Shown here: one piece after another, positions 1 through 9,053 of the stretch
How positions within the stretch are numbered: position 1 is the stretch's first letter
How the letters are laid out: each line of letters starts with the position of its first letter
Origin: Alphaproteobacteria bacterium
GTDB taxonomy: Bacteria > Pseudomonadota > Alphaproteobacteria > Rhodobacterales > Rhodobacteraceae
Length of the DNA: 53,228 nucleotides
Assembly: GCA_003697125.1 (NCBI GenBank)
Contig: RFGB01000021.1
Coordinates: forward strand, 1-53,228
Reading direction: 5' to 3'
Position numbers and translations under genes: made by a program
Notes under the pieces: model-generated
What the model was told of the DNA's origin: nothing
Databases searched by the model: none
What the model saw: only the letters and a program-made list of their open reading frames with translations

Positions 1-368
1 GCGCCCGCCCCATGCGCCATGTCGCCGGGCGCGAGGCGCAGGCGCGGGGCGGGGGTCGGCTGGGCCGCGGCCGGGGGCGTTGCCGGCGCATCCGCCGCGT
101 CGATCCCGCGCCCCAGCGGGTCGCTGCGCCCCTTCAGCGGCCGGCGGAACACCAGCAGGCTGTGCAGCACCTCGACGCGGCCGCGCAGCAGGCCGCGCCG
201 CTCCTCCATGGGCAGGGTCTCGCTGCGCAGGAACTCCCAGCCCTCGGCCGCCGCGTCATTGATCGTCTCGGCCACCGTGGCGGCGAACCTTTCGAGGGAC
301 GAGCCCATCCCGCGCACCCGCTTTGCGCGGCGCGGCGCGGGAATGACCCGGTATTCATACTGCGTCAT
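1..368 (-). CDS. DUF4177 domain-containing protein (3' end truncated by window edge)
   Basis: Reverse-strand reading from ATG at 368 gives MTQYEYRVIPAPRRAKRVRGMGSSLERFAATVAETINDAAAEGWEFLRSETLP..., typical DUF4177; frame stays open to position 1. Confidence 0.7.
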   Translation of the reverse strand, partial: MTQYEYRVIPAPRRAKRVRGMGSSLERFAATVAETINDAAAEGWEFLRSETLPMEERRGLLRGRVEVLHSLLVFRRPLKGRSDPLGRGIDAADAPATPPAAAQPTPAPRLRLAPGDMAHGAG

Positions 369-450
369 GCTTCGCCCCATCATGCCGCCCCCCCCGAATG
401 GCGGCGGGGGACCGAATGAAGCACAGGCCGCGGATGCGGACAATGCCGGT

Positions 451-1158
451 TCAGCGCCTGCCCTGACCGAACAGGACCTTCTGCGCCTCGCGATCCGCCC
501 GCAGATCGCCGCGCATCTCGGCCGCCACCGCCCTGCCCCGCTGCACCGCGGGCCGTGCGCCCACGCGGTCGAGCCAGGCCTTCATGTGGGGAAACTCCTC
601 GATGTCCTGCTCCTGGTTCTTCCAGCCAGAGGCCCAGGGCCAGATCGCCATGTCGGCGATCGAATAGTCGCCGGCGACGAATTCCCGGTCGGCAAGGCGC
701 CGGTCGAGCACGCCGTAGAGGCGGCGGACCTCGTTGCGGTAGCGGTCCTTGGCATAGGGGATGTCCTGGGGCGGTTCCAGCGAGGGGGCATAGCGCAGGA
801 AGTGGTGCGCCTGCCCGGCCATTGGCCCGAGCCCGCCCATCTGCCACATCAGCCACTGCTCGATCTCGACCCGCTCGCGTTCGTTGCGGCCATAGAACAT
901 GCCGGTCTTGCGGCCCAGATACTGCAGGATCGCCCCCGATTCGAAGATCGAGATCGGCGCGCCGTCCGGCCCCTCGGGGTCGATGATCGCCGGCATGCGG
1001 TTGTTGGGCGCGATCTTCAGGAAGTCTGGGTTGAACTGTTCGCCCCGGCCGATATTGACCAGCCTGACCTCGTAGGGCAGGCCCATCTCCTCCAGCGCGA
1101 TGGTGATCTTCCAGCCGTTCGGGGTGGGCCAGTAGTAGAGCGCGATCGGTGCGGGCAT
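451..1158 (-). CDS. Glutathione S-transferase family protein
   Basis: MPAPIALYYWPTPNGWKITIALEEMGLPYEVRLVNI...NNRMPAIIDPEG...IFESGAILQYL: GST N-terminal thioredoxin fold plus C-terminal domain. Confidence 0.9.
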   Translation of the reverse strand: MPAPIALYYWPTPNGWKITIALEEMGLPYEVRLVNIGRGEQFNPDFLKIAPNNRMPAIIDPEGPDGAPISIFESGAILQYLGRKTGMFYGRNERERVEIEQWLMWQMGGLGPMAGQAHHFLRYAPSLEPPQDIPYAKDRYRNEVRRLYGVLDRRLADREFVAGDYSIADMAIWPWASGWKNQEQDIEEFPHMKAWLDRVGARPAVQRGRAVAAEMRGDLRADREAQKVLFGQGRR

Positions 1159-1235
1159 GGGATTCCTCCGGCTGATGCGTCGGGAATGGTGATGAACCGT
1201 CGCGGCGGCGATGTCCACCGCCGCCGTGGCGACCG

Positions 1236-1523
1236 TCAGACACCCTCGACCAGCACCATCTCGCGCACCGAGCCCCGCAGCGCATGGGGCAGGATCGCGT
1301 GATAGCCGGGGCCGTCATAGAAGGCGCGGGCAGTTTCCCAGTCGGGAAACTCGATCACCACGTTGCGGCTGCGCGCATTGCCCTCCAGCGCCTCGTGCCG
1401 CCCGCCGCGGGTCAGGAACCGCCCGCCCGCCGCGGCGACCAGCTCCGGCGTGCGGGCCGCGTATTTCGCGTATTCCTCGGGATCGGTCACGTCGATCCGC
1501 CCGATGATATAGGCTTTCGGCAT
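1236..1523 (-). CDS. DUF1330 domain-containing protein
   Basis: MPKAYIIGRIDVTDPEEYAKYAARTPELVAAAGGRFLTRGG...NVVIEFPDWETARAFYDGPGYHAI, 95 aa, DUF1330 signature. Confidence 0.9.
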   Translation of the reverse strand: MPKAYIIGRIDVTDPEEYAKYAARTPELVAAAGGRFLTRGGRHEALEGNARSRNVVIEFPDWETARAFYDGPGYHAILPHALRGSVREMVLVEGV

Positions 1524-1537
1524 CGGCCTTCCCCCCT

Positions 1538-2668
<1,131 letters not shown>

Positions 2669-2746
2669 GGGGCATCCTCCCTGTCCACGGAACCAGTGCC
2701 GCGACTGTGCGCCAGCATCGCGCCCGGGGCAAGCATGTGCGCCCGG

Positions 2747-3808
2747 TCAGATCACCGGCGGGGCATCGGCGCGCACCAGGCCGACATTGGTCCATACCAC
2801 CGGGTGGCCACGCCGCGCGCGCCGGTCGAGCATGGCGAGGTGGATGTCGAGCGCGCGCCCGCTCAGCCCCGGCAGGCGGAGCGGGTCGAGCCCGTTCCAG
2901 GGCAGGAAGGGATTGCGCCGCAGATGGCCGTGCAGCTCGATGCGCATCGTCGGCCGGGCCGAGGGCGCGCGCCCGTGAAAGGCGAAGGTGTCGGCGACCA
3001 CCAGCGTGTTGGCCCTGACCGCGATTCGTCGCGGCGCGGGCAGGCCCAGCGCGGCCAGCTCGGCCGCGGTGATCCGGAAGGAGCCGAAGCGGTGATGGGG
3101 GCGCGGGTCGTCGCGGGCGGTCAGGCTCTGGCGGTATTCCCATTCCAGCCGCTCCGGCGTCAGCCGGTGCGAGCCGGGGACGAAGACGAAGGGGCCGTCC
3201 TGCTCGCCGACATCATGCAGGAACAGCCAGAATTTCGACGTGGCGTGGAAGGTGTCGGCGTGCAGCTCGGTCTGGGGGTCGGCCTCGCCGCGATCCGGCT
3301 CGGCGATCACCGTCTGCACGAAGTGGATCGGCGCCCCCGCCCGTCCCGCGGCATAGCCGGCAAGCCGGTCCAGCCGCGGCGCCCGGACCGTGGCGACGGC
3401 CAGCGGCAACAGCGGCCGGGTGGCCTCGGTCAGGGGAATCATCCGGGTGACGGTCTGGCCCTGGCGCATCTCCCAGGCCGGAAGCGGCCGGCCCAGCACC
3501 TCGCGGCGCAGGGCTTCGAAGGTTTCCCCGGGCAGGTAGTCGGGCCGGATCAGGAACCCGTCGCGATCGAGGGCGGCGCGGTCGGCGGGATCCAGCCGGT
3601 CGGCCATCCAGGCCCGGCGCAGCCGCGCCGCGCGCGCGGCCAGCGCGACGCGCCCACGGTGCAGGCCCAGCCGGTTGAGCGCCGGCGAGCCGAGGATCGG
3701 GTTGGCGACGAAGGACTTGTCCTGCCCCAGGACCCCGAGCGCCCAGAGCGGGAAGGCCAGCGGATTCGGCATCGGCATCCTCCCCCCTGCCGGAGGGTTC
3801 TGATACAC
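2747..3808 (-). CDS. Phytanoyl-CoA dioxygenase family protein (Fe(II)/2OG oxygenase)
   Basis: ELHADTFHATSKFWLFLHDVGEQDGPFVFVPGSHRLTPERLEWEYRQS with HxD and distal H (DTFAFHGR); start may be internal (e.g. MPMPNPLAF). Confidence 0.75.
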   Translation of the reverse strand: MYQNPPAGGRMPMPNPLAFPLWALGVLGQDKSFVANPILGSPALNRLGLHRGRVALAARAARLRRAWMADRLDPADRAALDRDGFLIRPDYLPGETFEALRREVLGRPLPAWEMRQGQTVTRMIPLTEATRPLLPLAVATVRAPRLDRLAGYAAGRAGAPIHFVQTVIAEPDRGEADPQTELHADTFHATSKFWLFLHDVGEQDGPFVFVPGSHRLTPERLEWEYRQSLTARDDPRPHHRFGSFRITAAELAALGLPAPRRIAVRANTLVVADTFAFHGRAPSARPTMRIELHGHLRRNPFLPWNGLDPLRLPGLSGRALDIHLAMLDRRARRGHPVVWTNVGLVRADAPPVI

Positions 3809-3873
3809 CGCCCAGGCGCGGCGGTCGAGCGGGCGCTCTGGCCGCCGGCGGGGCGGGCGGCTAGGGTCACGCC

Positions 3874-4563
3874 ATGCAGGACCAGCACCCGCGCAAGCAT
3901 TCGCTGACCCTTCAGGGGCACCGGACCTCGGTCAGCCTGGAACCGGCCTTCTGGACCGCCTTCCGGTGCATGGCGGCGGCGCGGGGCGTGTCGCTGAACG
4001 CGCTGGCGGCCGAGATCGATGCGCGGCGCGGGGCACGCACCGGGCTTGCCACGGCGATCCGCCTCGCCGTGCTGGACTGGGCGCTGGCCGGGCCAGGGGC
4101 GGGCGCGGGCGGGCGGCAGGCCGCATCACATGGCGCCGGGGCGCGCGTCAGCCCGACGCCGCGCGACGAATCGGGGGAGGAGAGGATGCGAAGCGAGGAT
4201 CTGGACGGCGGGCGGCTTGAGCACTGGAGTCCGCGGGAGGTCTGGGAGGCGCTGGAGCGCAACGAGATCGTGCTGATCGATGTGCGCACGCCGCAGGAAT
4301 ACATGTTCGAGCATGTCGAGGGGGCGCTGCTGGCGCCGATGGCCGATCTGAGGCCCGAGAGGCTGCCCGGGCAGGAGCGCAAGCGCATCGTCTTCCATTG
4401 CGGGTCGGGGGCACGTTCGCGCCGGGTGGCCGAGGCCTGCGCCCGGGCGGGGATCGACCCGGTGGCGCACATGGAAGGGGGATTTGCGGCATGGAAGGCG
4501 GCGGGGCTGCCCTATGTCGCCACCGATCCCGCCACCGGGGCGCCGCGCCGCGTCTCGCCCTGA
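3874..4563 (+). CDS. Ribbon-helix-helix domain / rhodanese-like domain in-frame fusion (or two coupled proteins; internal ATG at 4186)
   Basis: N-term RKHSLTLQGHRTSVSLEPAFWTAFRCMAAARGVSLNALAAEID (RHH_4-like); C-term VLIDVRTPQEYMFEHVEGALLAPM...IVFHCGSGARSRRVAEAC rhodanese with active-site CGSGARS. Confidence 0.75.
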   Translation: MQDQHPRKHSLTLQGHRTSVSLEPAFWTAFRCMAAARGVSLNALAAEIDARRGARTGLATAIRLAVLDWALAGPGAGAGGRQAASHGAGARVSPTPRDESGEERMRSEDLDGGRLEHWSPREVWEALERNEIVLIDVRTPQEYMFEHVEGALLAPMADLRPERLPGQERKRIVFHCGSGARSRRVAEACARAGIDPVAHMEGGFAAWKAAGLPYVATDPATGAPRRVSP

Positions 4564-4576
4564 CCGGGGCGGGCGG

Positions 4577-5017
4577 TCAGCCCTCGCCCGCGCCCCGCTT
4601 GCGCCGGCCGTAGAGTTCGAGCCGGTGATGGACCAGCTCGAACCCCAGCGCCTCGGCGATCTCGCGCTGAAGCCGCTCGATCTTCTCGGAGCGGAATTCG
4701 TGGATCTCGCCGGTGTCGATGTCGATGATGTGGTCGTGATGCGGGGTGTCGGCCGGCTCGAACCGTGCCGGAACCCCCTCGAAGGCATGGCGCTGAACCA
4801 TGCCCTGCGCCTCCAGCGCGGCCAGGGTGCGGTAGATGGTCGACAGCGAGACCGACCCGTCCACCTCGCGCACCCGGCGGAAGATCTCGGTCGCATCGGG
4901 GTGATCCTCGGCCTCGGCCAGCACCTGCACCAGCAGCGCGCGCTGGCGGGTCATGCGCACGCCACCCTCGCGCAGGGCCTCCTCCATCCGCTTCGCGCGC
5001 CGCGCCGCATCAGACAT
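4577..5017 (-). CDS. Fur-family metal-dependent transcriptional regulator (candidate manganese regulator Mur)
   Basis: [56 protein letters not shown]...[16 protein letters not shown]: Fur fold; divergent from a Mn/Zn ABC transporter. Confidence 0.88.
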   Translation of the reverse strand: MSDAARRAKRMEEALREGGVRMTRQRALLVQVLAEAEDHPDATEIFRRVREVDGSVSLSTIYRTLAALEAQGMVQRHAFEGVPARFEPADTPHHDHIIDIDTGEIHEFRSEKIERLQREIAEALGFELVHHRLELYGRRKRGAGEG

Positions 5018-5058
5018 GCCGCAAGATTATCCCCCGGGGCGGGCAATGCAACGCCCAG

Positions 5059-5075
5059 ATGCGAATGGTTCGCAT
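5059..5075. promoter_or_regulatory. Putative Fur/Mur operator: 7-3-7 perfect inverted repeat ATGCGAA-TGG-TTCGCAT
   Basis: Perfect dyad in the intergenic region between the fur-like gene and the divergent metal ABC operon. Confidence 0.65.
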
Positions 5076-5080
5076 TTGCA

Positions 5081-5109
5081 TTGACAGTTGCGCCTCGCCG
5101 GACTAGTCA
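5081..5109 (+). promoter_or_regulatory. Putative sigma70-type promoter for the metal ABC operon (TTGACA-17 bp-TAGTCA)
   Basis: Consensus -35 and plausible -10 with 17-bp spacing, about 33 bp upstream of the CDS start, adjacent to the dyad. Confidence 0.55.
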
Positions 5110-5141
5110 GGAACCGTCATGGCGCGGGGAGAGGATCACGC

Positions 5142-6104
5142 ATGCTGGAACGGCGCAGCTTTCTGGGCATGGCCGCGGGGGCCGCGGTGCTGGCCGCAAC
5201 GCCCCTGCGCGCCGCGGAACGCCTGGCGGTCGTGGCCACAACCGGCATGATCGCCGATGCGGCGCGGGTGGTGGGGGGCGACCTGGTGACGGTGCGCGGG
5301 CTGATGGGCCCCGGCGTGGACCCGCATTCCTACCGCCAGACGCGCAGCGACATCGCCGCGATGGCGCGGGCCGATCTGGTGCTGTGGCATGGCCTGCGGC
5401 TGGAGGCGCAGCTGGTCGAGTTCATGGCCGGGCTTGGCCGGCGCAGGCCGGTGGTCGCGGTTGCCGAGGCCCTGCCCCGCGACAGGCTGATCGCCCATCC
5501 CGAATATCCCGGCCAGTTCGATCCCCATGTCTGGATGGACCCCGCCCTATGGTCCGAGGTGATCGTCGCGGTGCGCGACGCGCTGGGTTCGGCGATGCCG
5601 CAGGGGCGGGCGCAGTTCGCGGCCAATGCCGCGGCCTATCGCGCCGAGGCCGCCGCGCTTCGCGACTATGCCGCGGCGGTGCTGCAGACGGTGCCCGCGC
5701 CGGCGCGGGTGCTGGTCACCGCCCATGACGCCTTCGGCTATTTCGGCCGCGCCTTCGGCTTCGAGGTCGAGGGGATCCAGGGCATCTCGACCGAATCAGA
5801 GGCGGGACTTGCCCGGATGGCCGAGCTCGTGGAGCTGATCGTCACCCGCGGCATCCGCGCCGTCTTCGTCGAGACGTCGGTCAGCGACCGCAACATCCGC
5901 GCCCTGATCGAGGGGGCGGCGGCGCGGGGCCACCGGGTCGCCATCGGCGGCGCGCTGTTCTCGGACGCGATGGGCCCGCCGGGCAGCTACGAGGGCACCT
6001 GGCTCGGGATGATCGATCACAACGTCACCACCATCGCCCGCGCGCTGGGCGGCGACGCGCCCGCGACCGGCAGGCTGGGCCGGCTTTCCGCCGCCGGGGG
6101 GTGA
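5142..6104 (+). CDS. sitA: Metal (Mn/Zn) ABC transporter substrate-binding protein, Tat-like signal
   Basis: MLERRSFLGMAAGAAVLAATPLRA signal; GVDPHSYRQTRSD, FDPHVWMDP, TAHDAFGYFGRAFG: ZnuA/SitA family. Confidence 0.88.
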   Translation: MLERRSFLGMAAGAAVLAATPLRAAERLAVVATTGMIADAARVVGGDLVTVRGLMGPGVDPHSYRQTRSDIAAMARADLVLWHGLRLEAQLVEFMAGLGRRRPVVAVAEALPRDRLIAHPEYPGQFDPHVWMDPALWSEVIVAVRDALGSAMPQGRAQFAANAAAYRAEAAALRDYAAAVLQTVPAPARVLVTAHDAFGYFGRAFGFEVEGIQGISTESEAGLARMAELVELIVTRGIRAVFVETSVSDRNIRALIEGAAARGHRVAIGGALFSDAMGPPGSYEGTWLGMIDHNVTTIARALGGDAPATGRLGRLSAAGG

Positions 6105-6913
6105 TGGCGATGCGCACCGGACTGGCGATACCGCCCGGCCCCGAGCTTCCCCCGGCGCCCGCGGAACCGGCGCTGGTCATCCGCGACCTGACGGTGACCT
6201 GGGGCGAGCGGCCGGCGCTGATCTCGGTCGATGCGGCATTCCCGGCCGGGCGGCTCTCGGCGATCATCGGCCCGAACGGCGCCGGCAAGTCGACCCTGCT
6301 CAAGGCCGTGCTGGGCATGGTCCGGCCGCTTTCGGGCCGGATCACCGTGGCCGGCATTCCCGTCGCCCGCGCCCGCGACCGCATCGCCTATGTCCCCCAG
6401 CGCGCCAGCGTCGACTGGGACTTCCCCGTGCGGGTGGCCGATGTGGTCGAGATGGGGCTGTGGCGGCGGCTGGGCCTGCTGCGCCGTGCCGGTCCGGCCG
6501 AGCGGGCGCGGGTGGCGGCATGCCTTGACCGCGTCGGCATGGCCGAACTGGCCGGGCGCCAGATCGGCCGGCTGTCGGGGGGCCAGCAGCAGCGCGTCTT
6601 CCTCGCCCGGGCGCTGGTGCAGGAGGCCGAGCTGATCCTGCTCGACGAACCCTTCGCGGGGGTCGATGCCGCGACCGAGCGGGCGGTGATCGGCGTCTTG
6701 AAGGACCTGCGCGCCGAGGGTCGCACGGTGATCGTGGTGCATCACGACCTGGCCACGGTGAGGGACTATTTCGACCATGTCCTGCTCCTGAACCGGTGCA
6801 GCGTGGCCGAGGGTCCGGTGGCGCAGGCCTTCACCGCCGATGCGCTGCAGCAGACCTATGGCGGGCGCCTGCCGGCCGCCTATCTCGGCCAGATCGGGCT
6901 GGGCGGGCAATGA
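6104..6913 (+). CDS. sitB: Metal (Mn/Zn) ABC transporter ATP-binding protein
   Basis: GPNGAGKSTLLKAVLG Walker A, LSGGQQQRVFLARALVQEAELILLDEPFAGVD signature/Walker B. Confidence 0.92.
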   Translation: MAMRTGLAIPPGPELPPAPAEPALVIRDLTVTWGERPALISVDAAFPAGRLSAIIGPNGAGKSTLLKAVLGMVRPLSGRITVAGIPVARARDRIAYVPQRASVDWDFPVRVADVVEMGLWRRLGLLRRAGPAERARVAACLDRVGMAELAGRQIGRLSGGQQQRVFLARALVQEAELILLDEPFAGVDAATERAVIGVLKDLRAEGRTVIVVHHDLATVRDYFDHVLLLNRCSVAEGPVAQAFTADALQQTYGGRLPAAYLGQIGLGGQ

Positions 6914-8115
6914 CCGGGCTTGCCGACGCGCTGATGCTGGGGGCGGGATGGAACGCCGCCCTGGTGACCATCGGGGCGGCGCTTCTGGGCGGCGCGGCCG
7001 GGGCGGTGGGCAGCTTCCTCTTCCTGCGCGGCCGCGCGCTGATCTCGGACGCCATCGCCCATGCCACCCTGCCGGGGGTCGGCCTCGCATTCCTGATCAT
7101 GGCCGGGCTGGGCGGCGACGGGCGCAACCTCGCGGGGCTGATGGCCGGGGCGGCGGCAACCGCCCTTCTGGGCGTTCTGGCGGTCGAGGCGATCGGGCGG
7201 CGCACGCGGCTGACCGAGGATGCCGCCATCGGGGCGGCGCTGTCGGTGTTCTTCGGCGCCGGCCTGGTGATCCTGACCGTGATCCAGTCGCTGCCGGCCG
7301 GGCGGCAGGCGGGGCTGGAGGGCTTCCTTCTCGGCGCCACCGCCGGAATGCTGCTGCACGAGGCGCTGATCGTCGCGATCGGCGGGGCGATGGCGGTCGC
7401 GGCGGTGTGGGCGCTGCGCCGGCCGATGATCCTGGCCGCCTTCGATCCCGGCTTCGCCACCGCCACCGGCTGGCCGGTGCGCCGGGTCGACCTGGCGATG
7501 CTGGCCGTGGTGCTGGCGATCACCGTGATCGGGCTGAAGATCGTGGGGCTGGTGCTGATCGTGGCACTTCTGATCATTCCGCCGGCCGCGGCGCGGTTCT
7601 GGACCGAGCGCGCCGTCGGGATGGCCGCGATTGCCGGCGCGCTGGGCGCGGCCGCCGGCTGGGTGGGCACGGCGATCTCGGCCACCGCGCCGGCGCTGCC
7701 CACCGGACCGATCATCGTGCTGACCTGCGCCGCGCTGTTCGCGGTGTCCCTGCTGGTGGCGCCGCAACGCGGGGCGCTGGCGGCGCTGGTCCGTCACCGG
7801 CTGATGCGCCGGCGGGTGCTGCAGCGGCAGGGGCTGCTCGCGATGGCCCGCGGCGTGCCGGCCGCCGACCCGGCGGCGCGCGCCGTCCTGCGGGGCGAGG
7901 GGCTGATCGACGCCGCCGGGCAGGCCACCGCGGCGGGACGGGCGGCGGCGGCGCGGCTGATGCGCGACGAGGCGCGCCGCGCGCTGCTGCGCAGGCTGAG
8001 GCCCGACCACCCGGCGCTGCAGTCCGATGACGGGCTGACCCCGATCGATGCCCTTCTGGCCACCGACGAGATCGCCGATCTCGACCGGCGCCTGATGCGC
8101 GGGGCCGGGTCATGA
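6910..8115 (+). CDS. sitC: Metal ABC transporter permease with C-terminal ~100-aa extension (MntR/DtxR-like?)
   Basis: FLFLRGRALISDAIAHATLPGVGLAFL family motif; extra soluble C-terminus RHRLMRRRVLQRQGLL...LDRRLMRGAGS; ATGA overlap with upstream gene. Confidence 0.9.
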   Translation: MTGLADALMLGAGWNAALVTIGAALLGGAAGAVGSFLFLRGRALISDAIAHATLPGVGLAFLIMAGLGGDGRNLAGLMAGAAATALLGVLAVEAIGRRTRLTEDAAIGAALSVFFGAGLVILTVIQSLPAGRQAGLEGFLLGATAGMLLHEALIVAIGGAMAVAAVWALRRPMILAAFDPGFATATGWPVRRVDLAMLAVVLAITVIGLKIVGLVLIVALLIIPPAAARFWTERAVGMAAIAGALGAAAGWVGTAISATAPALPTGPIIVLTCAALFAVSLLVAPQRGALAALVRHRLMRRRVLQRQGLLAMARGVPAADPAARAVLRGEGLIDAAGQATAAGRAAAARLMRDEARRALLRRLRPDHPALQSDDGLTPIDALLATDEIADLDRRLMRGAGS

Positions 8116-9053
8116 ACGGCGCCGAGTTCGTCCAGCTCAGCCTGACCCCGCTCCTGATCGGGGTGCTGGCGGCGGTGGCCTGCGCGCTGCCGGGGAACTT
8201 CCTGATCCTGCGCCGGCAGGCGCTGATCGGCGATGCCATCAGCCATGTCGTCCTGCCCGGCATCGTGGTCGCCTTCCTGCTGTCGGGGCAGGCGACGGGC
8301 CCCGCGATGCTGGCCGGTGCGGCCGGCGCGGCGCTGGTCGCGGTGGTGCTGATCGAGCTGGTCCGCCGGCTTGGGCGCATCGAGCCGGGTGCGGCGATGG
8401 GGGTTGTGTTCACCGCCATGTTCGCGCTCGGGGTGCTGCTGCTGGAACAGTCCGACAGCTCGGCGGTGCATCTCGATGTCGAACATGCGCTGATGGGCAA
8501 TCTGGAAAGCCTGATCTGGTTCGACGCCGAGGGCTGGCATTCCGTGGCCGACCCCGTCGCGCTGGCGGCGCTGACGCCCGAGCTGCCGCGGATGGCGGCG
8601 GTATGCCTTCTGCTGGCGCTGACCCTGCGGCTGTTCTGGCGGCCGCTGGTGCTAAGCACCTTCGACGAGGGGTTCGCCGCCGGGCAGGGATATCCCGTCC
8701 GGGTGATCGGGCTCGGCATCGTCGTCATGGCCGCCCTGGCCGCGGTGGTCGCCTTCGATGCGGTGGGGGCGATCATCCCCATCGCGATGTTCATCTGCCC
8801 GCCCGGAGCGGCGCGGCTGATGACCGACCGGCTGGGCGCGCAACTGGCCTGGAGCGTCGCCTTCGGCGCGGTCGCGGCGGTGGCCGGCTATCTGCTGGCC
8901 GGCCATGGCCCGGCGTTGATCGGCCTGGACGGCAGCGTCAGCGCCGCGGGAATGATCGCCGTGACCTCGGGCCTGATCCTCGGCCTCGCCTGCCTGTTCG
9001 GCCCCCGCCGCGGCCGGGCCGCGGCCCCGCCGGGGGGGCGGGCCGGCGCCTAG
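8112..9053 (+). CDS. sitD: Metal ABC transporter permease
   Basis: GNFLILRRQALIGDAISHVVLPGIVVAFL...; ABC-3 permease family; 4-bp overlap with preceding gene. Confidence 0.9.
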   Translation: MNGAEFVQLSLTPLLIGVLAAVACALPGNFLILRRQALIGDAISHVVLPGIVVAFLLSGQATGPAMLAGAAGAALVAVVLIELVRRLGRIEPGAAMGVVFTAMFALGVLLLEQSDSSAVHLDVEHALMGNLESLIWFDAEGWHSVADPVALAALTPELPRMAAVCLLLALTLRLFWRPLVLSTFDEGFAAGQGYPVRVIGLGIVVMAALAAVVAFDAVGAIIPIAMFICPPGAARLMTDRLGAQLAWSVAFGAVAAVAGYLLAGHGPALIGLDGSVSAAGMIAVTSGLILGLACLFGPRRGRAAAPPGGRAGA

